From assembly GCA_024644085.1 (NCBI GenBank), contig JAHELS010000038.1, forward strand, positions 397 through 36,221: a DNA stretch of 35,825 nt, written 5' to 3'. The stretch is from Rhodopirellula sp. (GTDB lineage Bacteria > Planctomycetota > Planctomycetia > Pirellulales > Pirellulaceae). Below, one piece after another: positions 26,000 through 35,200 of this stretch. The notes beneath the pieces were generated by a model. It worked only from the letters and a program-made list of their open reading frames with translations. It was not told the origin of the DNA and did not search any database. Made by a program: the position numbers and the translations under genes. Positions within the stretch are counted from its first letter, which is position 1. Every line of letters begins with the position of its first letter.

Positions 26000-27616
26000 T
26001 TATCGGGATCCAGTCCGCTGGCGCAGTTCGGTCGCGACATGGTCTAGCTTGACGCGCCACTGTTCGAGCGAATCACGATCACGAATGGTCACGGTTTGAT
26101 CATTCAACGTCTCGGTATCCACGGTGATGCAGAATGGGGTCCCCGCTTCATCCTGGCGGCGGTATCGGCGTCCCACCGCTCCTTTTTCATCGTAGAAGAC
26201 CGTCATTTCCTGCTTCAGTTCACCATACAGATCGCGGGCGATCTCCGGCATTCCATCCTTTTTCACCAACGGAAAGACGGCCGCCTTGATGGGGGCGAGC
26301 CGGGGGTGCAGCTTCATCACGGTACGTGATTGCATGTTGCCTTTTTCGTCGGGCGCCTCATCTTCGGTGTAGGCTTCGCACAGAAACGCCAACGCGCCGC
26401 GGTCGGCACCGGCCGACGGTTCGACCACGTGCGGGACGAAGCGATCGTTGGTTGCCTCATCGCGATAGCTCAGATCCTTACCGCTGCCGCGATGTTTCGG
26501 TTTTCCGTTTTCGCCGAGTTCCACCGTCATCGGGCTGGTCGCCGGGTCGAGTTTGCCCTCCATGTGGCTGCGCAGGTCAAAGTCGCCGCGGTGGGCGATC
26601 CCTTCGAGTTCGCCGTACTCGCCTTCGGGGAGGAAGGGAAAGGCGTATTCAATGTCGGCTGTACCAACGCTGTAGTGAGCCAATTCGGCGGCGTGATGTT
26701 CTCGCATGATCAACGACTCACTCGACAGACCGAGAGAGGTGTACCACGCGAGTCGGCGATCCCGCCAATACCGATACCAATCGTGCGACTGGTCGGGGTG
26801 GCAAAAAAACTCGATCTCCATCTGCTCGAACTCGCGCGAGCGAAAGGTAAAGTTGCGCGGTGTGATTTCGTTGCGGAAGCTTTTTCCGACCTGGCCGATG
26901 CCAAATGGAACCTTCACGCGGCTGCTGTCCAATACGTTCTTGAAATTGACGAAGATGCCCTGCGCGGTTTCCGGGCGTAAAAAAGTGACGTCGTCATCGC
27001 CGCCGAGGGCACCGAGCGTCGTCTTGAACATCAGGTTGAACTCGCGCGGCTCGGTTAGCGTGTCGAGCTTCTTTGCGTCCGGGCCGAGGACATCGCTGGT
27101 CGAATCGAGCCGGTCGATCGTGATCGATTCGCCGCCGATCGTGATCTTGTCGGCGTCCTTGTTGCGCAGCTTGAAGAACTTCATTCCGCGGCGGCGAACT
27201 TCATCCAGCTCATCTTCGGATTCCGCCATCGTCGTGACGAATACTTTCTTGTCCCGGCACTCGACCCACCGCCCGCGCACCTGGTCAAACCGGTAGCGTT
27301 TTTTCGACTCCCGGCAATCAACCATGTGATCGTGGAACAGGTCATAGTGGCCGCTGCACTTCCAAACCTGTGGGTGCATGATGATCGTCGAATCGAGCCC
27401 CACCATTTCGTAGGAACCAGGAGCATCAGGGGGAGTCACCAATTCGTTGTGGCTGGTGATCATGTCGTACCACCATGCCTCTTTGAGATTCCGCTTCAAT
27501 TCCACTCCGAGCGGACCGTAATCCCAGAAACCCTGGACGCCTCCGTAGATTTCGCTGGATTGAAACAGGAATCCACGCCGCTTGCAGAGCGACACAATCT
27601 TTTCCATCGACTTCAT
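26000..27616 (-). CDS. glyS: glycine-tRNA ligase (homodimeric alpha2 type)
   Basis: The ATG at 27616 gives 538 aa. The frame continues to a GTG at 27661, but homologues begin near MEKIVSLCKRRGF. This is the single-chain class II alpha2 GlyRS, as in eukaryotes, archaea and some bacteria, not the alpha2-beta2 enzyme of Escherichia coli. Visible features: SSEIYGGVQGFWDYGPLG (motif 1 region, about 20-37), LRPETAQGIFVNF (213-225), motif 2 FRNEITPRNFTFRSREFEQM (247-266), the motif 3 segment ADRGALAFLCEAY, and a C-terminal anticodon-binding domain (LAPIKAAVFPLVKKDG, GRRYRRQDEAGTPFCITVD). It charges tRNA(Gly) in the cytosol. The gene-symbol convention varies (glyS/glyQS). Confidence 0.96.
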   Translation of the reverse strand: MKSMEKIVSLCKRRGFLFQSSEIYGGVQGFWDYGPLGVELKRNLKEAWWYDMITSHNELVTPPDAPGSYEMVGLDSTIIMHPQVWKCSGHYDLFHDHMVDCRESKKRYRFDQVRGRWVECRDKKVFVTTMAESEDELDEVRRRGMKFFKLRNKDADKITIGGESITIDRLDSTSDVLGPDAKKLDTLTEPREFNLMFKTTLGALGGDDDVTFLRPETAQGIFVNFKNVLDSSRVKVPFGIGQVGKSFRNEITPRNFTFRSREFEQMEIEFFCHPDQSHDWYRYWRDRRLAWYTSLGLSSESLIMREHHAAELAHYSVGTADIEYAFPFLPEGEYGELEGIAHRGDFDLRSHMEGKLDPATSPMTVELGENGKPKHRGSGKDLSYRDEATNDRFVPHVVEPSAGADRGALAFLCEAYTEDEAPDEKGNMQSRTVMKLHPRLAPIKAAVFPLVKKDGMPEIARDLYGELKQEMTVFYDEKGAVGRRYRRQDEAGTPFCITVDTETLNDQTVTIRDRDSLEQWRVKLDHVATELRQRTGSR

Positions 27617-27823
27617 GATCGGATCAATGTTGGGCGGGACCAAGGATCGGATCCAATCCACTTGGATCCCGAAGAAAACCGGCAGTTCCGAAACGGCAGA
27701 ATGTAGAGGTTTTGGCGATGCCGTCGTAGGCCAGAGCCAGCAAGAGCCGCGAATCGGAGCCGCGGCGAGTCGAGATGGCCGGAGCTCGCTGTGCTCGCCT
27801 CAAGAGAGCGGACATTCAAAACA

Positions 27824-27907
27824 CGTCGTCCCCGCCGAGCGAAACGAGTCACGTCGTCCCGACCGAGCGAATCGCGATACGTAGTCCCCGCCGAGCGAAA
27901 CGAGTTC
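27824..27907. repeat. three tandem copies of a 28-bp unit
   Basis: The units occupy 27824-27851, 27852-27879 and 27880-27907. They share the core ccgagcgaa with its flanks (first unit begins cgtcgtccccgccgagcg). Copies 1 and 3 are nearly identical and copy 2 is more diverged. There are no spacers, so this is not a CRISPR array. The block lies between glyS and the region where the TPR gene would stop if its own 28-bp duplication were removed. The neighbouring 27720-27820 is compositionally similar (gagcgaa- and cgagc-rich) and may be part of the same repetitive stretch. Confidence 0.88.
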
Positions 27908-28772
27908 CGGAGACCGTTACCGGCGAATGAAACCGCTTTGAAAGTTCGGAGGTGCGGCGATTTGCGTCTGTCCCCCTGCGACCGCCGACTGGAAGTCGTC
28001 CCCCTGCGACTGCCGACTGGAAGTCCGAGCTGATCTGACGGCTCAATTCGGCGACCCTCGCGCTGACTTGCGCGGCAACCAGCGGTTGAAGATTATTGTG
28101 AGCCAGGCTTTGTTGATAGTTCTGTAATGCTTGACGCAGGTCACCCCGTTGTTCTCGGTGTCGGGCAAGGGCAAGCCACGCGCGGGCGCTGGTCGGGTCG
28201 ATCTCGACCGCATCTTCCAGGTGCTTCTTTTCCGAGCTGGGGTCGTTGTTTTCCTGGAAGAGCCTCGCCAATTCGATTCTTGGTTCGGCTGAATTCGGAT
28301 TCCGGGCGGCCCAGTTTTTCAACAGCGCAAAGGCGCGATCTCGACGCCCCGTTTCACCCAGCAGCACCGCCAGGGCACGGTGGCACTCGAGGTGGTTGGG
28401 ATCGTGGTCGAGGCATTGGTTGTAGAGCGCCTCGGCCTGTGTCAGTTCCTGGAGATCCCGTCGCTGTTTACCCAGTTCGTGTTGGGACCGGGCCAGGTTG
28501 TAGTAGCCGTCCGCGTTGGCCGGATCGGTGTTGATCACTTGCTGGAATTGTTGCAGTGCGGCCGAGTACTGGCCCTGCTCGAACAACCGGACGCCGGTCG
28601 CGTTTTGACCGCTGGCGGCGAGATGGCAACCGGTCATCGCCAGCAGGGCGATGGCGATTGGGGCCGCGACCAGTCGTGGCAACCTCGCGGGCCCGCCGAC
28701 TTGGCCGAGACCGGTCCCCAATGGAGGGGAGAGGGCGTTTGAATTGGCTTGCAAATGGTTCAGCACCGCCAT
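27849..28772 (-). CDS. TPR-repeat lipoprotein, 3' end altered by a tandem duplication
   Basis: As read, the protein has 307 aa. Residues 31-49 form a hydrophobic export segment ending in LLAMTGC, a plausible lipobox with Cys49, after a long 30-residue n-region. Residues about 53-245 contain four to five tetratricopeptide repeats (e.g. LFEQGQYSAALQQFQQVINTDP, AFALLKNWAARNPNSAEPR, ALARHREQRGDLRQALQNYQ). It would be a periplasmic or envelope scaffold. After SSDFQSAVAGG the reading frame crosses a second copy of a 28-bp unit and continues through Arg/Gly-rich, non-TPR sequence into intergenic repeats. Removing one copy on paper yields a 275-aa protein ending ...QTQIAAPPNFQSGFIRR with a TAA at 27917-27919. 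The native product is therefore probably 275 aa. Confidence 0.82.
   Translation of the reverse strand: MAVLNHLQANSNALSPPLGTGLGQVGGPARLPRLVAAPIAIALLAMTGCHLAASGQNATGVRLFEQGQYSAALQQFQQVINTDPANADGYYNLARSQHELGKQRRDLQELTQAEALYNQCLDHDPNHLECHRALAVLLGETGRRDRAFALLKNWAARNPNSAEPRIELARLFQENNDPSSEKKHLEDAVEIDPTSARAWLALARHREQRGDLRQALQNYQQSLAHNNLQPLVAAQVSARVAELSRQISSDFQSAVAGGRLPVGGRRGTDANRRTSELSKRFHSPVTVSGTRFARRGLRIAIRSVGTT
27970..28025. repeat. 28-bp tandem duplication inside the TPR lipoprotein gene
   Basis: Units 27970-27997 and 27998-28025 both begin gtccccctgcga and end gccgactggaagtc, with one C/T difference between them. Because 28 is not a multiple of three, the second copy shifts the reading frame of the minus-strand TPR gene. 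Confidence 0.92.
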
Positions 28773-29262
28773 GTTACGGTCTTCCTGACACGGGTGGCAT
28801 TAGGGCCTCGCCGGAGGGCCGATGGATTGCTCGTCCATGAGTCATCGAGCCTTCGAGCCGGGGCCGGTGGAGCTGGGACGGTATCAACGTGACTCGAAAC
28901 GTTGCAATACCGGAACTTTCGTGGGCAGCAATTCGTCAAACACCGCTGGATCTCGGCTCGGGCGGTACACGGCCTACAATCGCGCCAAACCGACCTAAAC
29001 CCCGTCCCACAGACGATTTTCGTTGCGTAATGGCGAGGGCCAACTACACTCCGAAGCTGGTTCTAGCTTTGGAATCGGTACACCTTATCCATGAAGTAAC
29101 TGACGTCTTTTTACTTAGATTTTCGGCCGCGCCGGCGATCCGGGCGGCTGAAGCGAATCCAAATCGAAGGCTTACGCGCCCACCACGAGGGTCAAGCGAG
29201 TGCGCCGGAATCGAAGAAACACATCGCCGAAATGATTTGGCACATGACAACGAGGCAACTTG
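28773..29262. other. 490-bp divergent intergenic region
   Basis: This lies between the starts of the TPR lipoprotein gene (minus) and the giant surface-protein gene (plus), so it should hold promoters for both. An open frame at 28889-29263 (plus) has no recognisable features, a composition unlike the neighbouring genes, and ends at the start of the giant gene, so I do not call it. I recognise no RNA gene or repeat. Confidence 0.6.
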
Positions 29263-32200
29263 ATGACTCTCCGTGACTCGAGTGTTCGCAACGGGACCCG
29301 AAAAGCCGATCGCCGGTACGGCGCGCGGCTTCGTGACAAGCGCCGCCGCAAGGACCGGCGACTGCTTTCCGAAACGCTTGAACAGCGACAGCTGCTCGCC
29401 GGGCCCGAGCTGGTCGGAATCCAGCCCAATGAAGGGGCGTTGATCCGAGGCGGCGAGACTCTGACTGTTTCGCCACGCGAACTGGTTTTTCGTTTCGATG
29501 ACCAATCGGACCTGGATCCGCTGAGCGTAGCCGACGGGATCAGCATCACGCGGGCCGGAGCGGACCGTGGTTTTGAGGCGGCGACTGCGACCACCGATCT
29601 CGGTACCGGCGGGCTCGCACTGTTGGAATTCAGGGCTGCCGAAAGCGGCGCTCGCGGAAATGGCATCGAAGTCCGATTACGGGCAAGTGATCGCGGAACG
29701 GGATCCCAGGTCGTCAACGTTACGGTCAACGAGGCCGACCGGGTCATCATTCTCGATTTGAACAGCAATCCTGGTCGACCCTCGGTCGTTCGTGACGTGG
29801 TCACCGCGGTCCAGAACAACGCAGCGGCCGCCGCTTTGGTCGAAGTTGACCAGATCAGCGGTCCTTCGCTGCTGCCGGTCGGTCCCAGCGTTGGCTCGGG
29901 AATCGATGTCGTGCTGGCCGGTGCCAACGCGGCCCAATTTGTCACCGACCTTGGCACCGGTGGTCAGGCCAGGGCACGGTTCATCTCCACGACCGCCGGG
30001 CCGGAGGGTATCGGCACGACGATCACGATCAGCCGCGCGATCTTGAATGGGCAGCCCCCCTTCGTGAACGTTTCGGCCAACAGCGTTCAGGTCATTCTCG
30101 ATTCGACACCGGGGCAAGAGTCGACGGTGAACGACTTGATCGCTGCGGTCAACTCGGATCCAGACGCCTCAAATCTGGTGTTCGCCCAGCTCGAACTCGG
30201 CAACGGCAATGCGGTCATCACGAACACCGCTTTTTCACCGTTTACTTTGGTGGGTGCGACCGACACCGTCGTCGAACCTGGTTTCGTCGGATTGGGCGAT
30301 ACACCGCACGAGGTCGTGTTCCGCTTCGCCGAAACGCTTCCCGAAGACACTTACCAGATTGAGATTTTTGGTAACGGTCCGTTGGCGCTCCGCAATCTTG
30401 ATGGTGAATCCTTTTCAGATGGAACCGATTTCGGCGTCCAGTTCTCCGTCAACAATGCGCCCCAGGTCGCCGCTGTGGTGCCCACCCCGGTGCGACGTCA
30501 AGCCAACGGTACGCTGAGTCCGGAACTCAATGTCATCGACGTTCACTTCAGCGAGAGCGTTGCCAATGCGACCGATCGGATGCTTTATGAGCTGGTCTAC
30601 ACACGCGACACGGTCAGCAATCTCGATGATGTGACGATTCATCCCAGTGCGGTTACCTACAGCGCCGTAACTCGAGTTGCACGTTTGGAATTTCCGTCCG
30701 CGCTTTCACGCCAGCGTGATCCGCTGGACCAGTCACAGTTTCTCGGCGGATCGGCGCGGTTGCGGATTGGATCGGATCGACCCATTCCCGATGCGCCGAC
30801 GAGTATTTCCATCACTGCCGACCCAGCCGACACGTTCGCCGGCACGATGACCGGCGAAGAAAATCTTGGTGCCCAGCTCAACAGCGCCCCCGGGGCGATC
30901 GAATCTCTGAGGCTCAATGGCGAGATCGAGACGACCGATTACGCGCTGCAATTCCCCGGCGGTACCGAGTTTCCCGGCGTTCGAAACATTCGGCCCGATG
31001 ACCCCAGTCGCCGAGACCGAACGGTTCCTTTGGATGTATGGCGCCGAGACGGCGACGACGAAGCCGGGATCTCAACGGTTTTCTATGATTTCAAGGCAAC
31101 ATGGCGCGGCGATGATCCCAATCGCGGTATTCCCGCCGAGCCCGATCTCGATCAGCTCTATTTCAACCTGATCACCGATGAACAGAAACAACGCGTGCGC
31201 GAAGTGTTGTCGCTGTACAGCGAATACCTCGGCGTCCAGTTTGTCGAAATCAATGCGGCGGTCAACGGAATCCCTAGCGACGAATTCGATACTCCATTGG
31301 GACGGTACATCGCGATTGCGGTCGGCGAATTGGCCGGTGCCGACGGGACCGAGTCGAGCCGTGTCGGAGGCGTGACAGTCGCCACGCGGCCACTCGACGC
31401 GAACGGACAAACGGTTGTCGACCCTGATTCGATCGATACCGGCAACGAATTGCTCGTCATGGATTTCCAGGACTTCGACGCTTCGGTGGATGACCAGCTA
31501 GGCGGTGAGTTTTTCCGCGGTGCGTTCCTCGGTGTCGGCCAATTGCTGGGTTACGGGTATGCCGATCATCTGCCTCAGCCGGTGACCCAGTCGACACAAT
31601 TTGTGCTCAACCCCGGTGACGAGAACGAACCGTTGTTTCCGAGTCCATCGGACATTGTCAACGGCCAATACCTCTATCGCCCCGAGAGCAACGATGTCGA
31701 CCTGTACCGATTCACACTTGAGCGTTCCGGTACGATCAACATCCAGACAATCGCCGAGCGGCTCAGCAATGCGAGCTCACTCGATACGAATTTGCGGCTT
31801 TACGAGCGGGTCGGCGTCGACGGGAACGGACGCGAACAGTGGCGAGAGATTGCCACCAATGACGACTACTTCAGCAACGATTCGTTGATCGAATTGGAAT
31901 TGCCGGCGAATCAGTACATTGTCGGTGTCAGCGCTTCGGGCAATTCGGTTTACGACCCGACCATCAGCGGCACCGGCATCGGTGGTTTGACCGAGGGTGA
32001 TTACGAGCTTCGTATCACTTTCGAAGCGGATGGCGCGAGCGTCATCGTCGACCAGACCCAGGTGCAGTTGGACGGAGATTTGGACGGGGCACCGGGTGGC
32101 GAATACGACTTCTGGTTCGTACCCGCCGATCCAGTCAACACGATCTACGTTGACAAGGCCTACACCGGACCGCGAAGCGGGACACTCGGAGTTGCCTCGA

Positions 32201-35200
32201 ATCCTTACAGTGAGATCGATTCGGCATTGGCAGTTGCTGCCGGACGTGTGACCGAGGATCCGTTGACCGGCCAGTTGCGCAAGCAACAAGTTCGCATTGT
32301 TGGCGGCGGTGAGTATCAAATCGGTTTGGACAATCGCGCGTTGGCGCTGCCCGATGGTGCAACGCTTGACGTGCCCAAGGGAGTGCAGTTGGTTGTTGAC
32401 GGCGGGTCCACGTTCCTGATGCGACGAAGCCGAATCGGCGTCGGAAGCACTACCGACGCCCCGTTTGCCGACCGCAGTCAGTCATCGATCCAGGTGCTCG
32501 GGACTCCCGATTCGAATGTTGTGTTCCGCAGCTTCAACAGTGTTCCGGACTTTGCCGACGACCAACTCGCCGGCACGACTGAGTCATTCGGTTTTCGATT
32601 TACCGCGATTGACCCGACCACCAACGGCCAGACACGTTTGTTCCGGGTTGATTCTTCGTCGTTCACATTCGGCGACAGCTTCGTGTTCCCGGCCTTCGGC
32701 CTGACACGGCTGGGATCCGATCCAGCCAACGGTGGCGATTGGGGCGGGATCGACATTCGCGGCGACATTGACGCACTCGACGCCAGCCGGATCAATCCGG
32801 AAGAGTTCGGCGTCTTCTTGAACCACATTCAATACGCGGACATTCGTCACGGCGGTGGGGCGGTCTCGGTCGACGGACGCCAGGTTGTTGTCAGCCCGAT
32901 CGAATTGGCCGTCACGCGTGCCACGGTTATCAACAGCCGGATCTCCGAGTCGGCCGATGCAGCGATCGCGGTGACCCCGGATACGTTTGCCGAGACGCGT
33001 TTTGATGAAGAACGATTTCAACGCGAGGCAGTATTCACGCCGGACGTCGAACGGATCGGTCCGCACATTCGCGGAAACGAAATTGTCGATAACACGATCA
33101 ACGGATTGTTCATTCGCATCCAAACGCGAACTGGCGAAAACCTGGAACGATTGAACGTCACGGCCCGCGCCGATGACACCGATATCGTTCACGTATTGAC
33201 CGAAAACCTGTTGATCGAAGGCCAGCCCGGCGGCCCCAATTCCGGGGTGCTCCCGCCGAGCACGAACCTCGTGCGCGGCGGATTCACCGCAGCGACCGGT
33301 TCGGTTGCACCGGGCAACTACGTTTACAAATTGACCTTCGTCAACCGCAATGGATACGAAACGACACCCAGCGCCGCAACGAATATCGCGTTCTCGCCAA
33401 ATCTTACTGGTGCGATTCAATTGATCGGATTGCCTGCGGTGCCGGTCGAAAGCGGATTCACCGGGCGACGGCTGTACCGCGCGCCGGTGGATCTCCTGGG
33501 CAATCCAACCGAGCCATTTCTCCAGGTTGCGAGTTTGAATACAAACTCCACCACCTACATCGACCGCGCTGAAGCGGGGACCGTGCCGATCGTGCCCGAT
33601 GACGTTCGCTTGGGGCGTATCGACCCGAGTTTGACGATTGATCCGGGTGCTGTGTTCAAGTTCAACGGTTCTCGCATCGACGTGATTCTCGACGGTCATA
33701 TTTACGCTGAGGGAACCGAATCGCGGCCGATCGTGATGACAAGCCTTAGCGACGATCGCTTTGGAACCGGTGGATCGTTCGATACCAACAGCACCGACGG
33801 CCAGACCGCCGTCTTGAGGCCCGGTGATTGGGGCGGGATTTACGTCGCATTTGGTGGCGTGGCATCGCTCGACCACACAACGCTCGCCGGCGGTGGTGGT
33901 GCCACTCGGGTCGAAGGTGGCTTTGGCAGCTTCAACCCGATCGAAGTGCACCAAGGTGATTTGCGGGTGGCCCACAGCCGGTTTGAACAAAACGCCGACG
34001 GCCGCAATTTCATTAACGATCCCAACGATGTGCGTTCCGGACGTGTAGGACGAGGTGACAATGCGAGCGGAACGATCTTTGTTCGCGGAGCCCAACCGAT
34101 CATTCTTGATAACGAGTTTGTCGACGGTACGGGGCCGGTTCTCTCCTTCGACGTCAACAGTTTTACATCCGCCGAACAAATTGACATTGGGCGCAGCACC
34201 GGACCCGTCGATGCGATGGTTCTCAACGGCAACAGCGGCCCGCTGATTCAAGACAACCAGGTCGGAACGACGCAGTTGAACCAACTCGATCCGAACGATC
34301 CCGAGAACCGCAACTTTGCCTGTAGTGACGCATTGGGACAAAACCCGCTAGCCGACCAGAACGGCAACCTGATCACCTGTTCGTTGAACGGACTGGAGAT
34401 TCGCGGAGGTACGGTGGCCACCGAGGTCGTGCTGGACGATGTCGACATGGTGCACATCGTTCGTGACACCATCGAAATCCCGAACCAACATCTCTTTGGC
34501 GGCATGCGGCTGCAAAGTGACTCCCGCGGCTCGTTGGTGGTCAAATTCCAGAACCAGGACCTTACCGAGCTTGATACGCTGAATCGGCGTCAGGCGGGCA
34601 TTGTTGCCGGCGGGACATTGGTAACCGCCGAAGGTGAGTTCATTGACATCGATGACCGGATCGGCGGCAGTCTGCAAATTGTCGGACACCCGGACTTCCC
34701 AGTTGTCTTGACCGCGCTGGTCGATGATACGGTCGGTGCCGGATTCACACCCGACGGGCGACCAAGTGTCGATACCGACAACAACGGATTGCGGCTCGAT
34801 GAAGACGGTAACCCGATTGTCGTGTTGACTAGCGAAACCGATGCCGGTCCCCCACCACCGCCGCTGTTGCCGCTGGGCGTGCAATACGATCGAACGGATC
34901 GCGAGGAAATCGACAACGCAAATCTGATCGACAACGACGTTGATCCTCAAGTGATCGGATTCCTCGAGGCCGAGATCGAGTACGGCAGCCAGATCGAGGA
35001 CGACGTCCGATTCACCTATTTGAACGAAAACCCGGCTGATGGGCCGCTCGGACCGCTGCAATTGGCCAATGTGGCGTTCCTGTACACCACGTACATCGAT
35101 GTCGACGTCTTCTTTCCCTTTGTGAATCCGGCGCCGCTGCGACTGGCCGACTCAGCAGCCAACCCACCCAATCCAGTTTTGATTGGCGATGACCTGGTTC

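Noticed and set aside
27824..28025. 28-bp repeats considered as a small CRISPR array
   Set aside because: Units are directly adjacent without spacers, they are not palindromic, the two blocks have different sequences, and no cas genes are present.
28889..29263. Plus-strand open frame of 124 codons upstream of the giant gene
   Set aside because: No domain, no signal peptide, no ribosome site and a composition unlike neighbouring genes. It occupies a divergent promoter region.
32584..34341. Long minus-strand open frame (585 codons) opposite the giant surface-protein gene
   Set aside because: It is antisense to a frame with clear domain content. Its composition is the Val/Asp/Arg/Gly-rich pattern expected from the complement of a high-GC coding region, and it has no recognisable motif.
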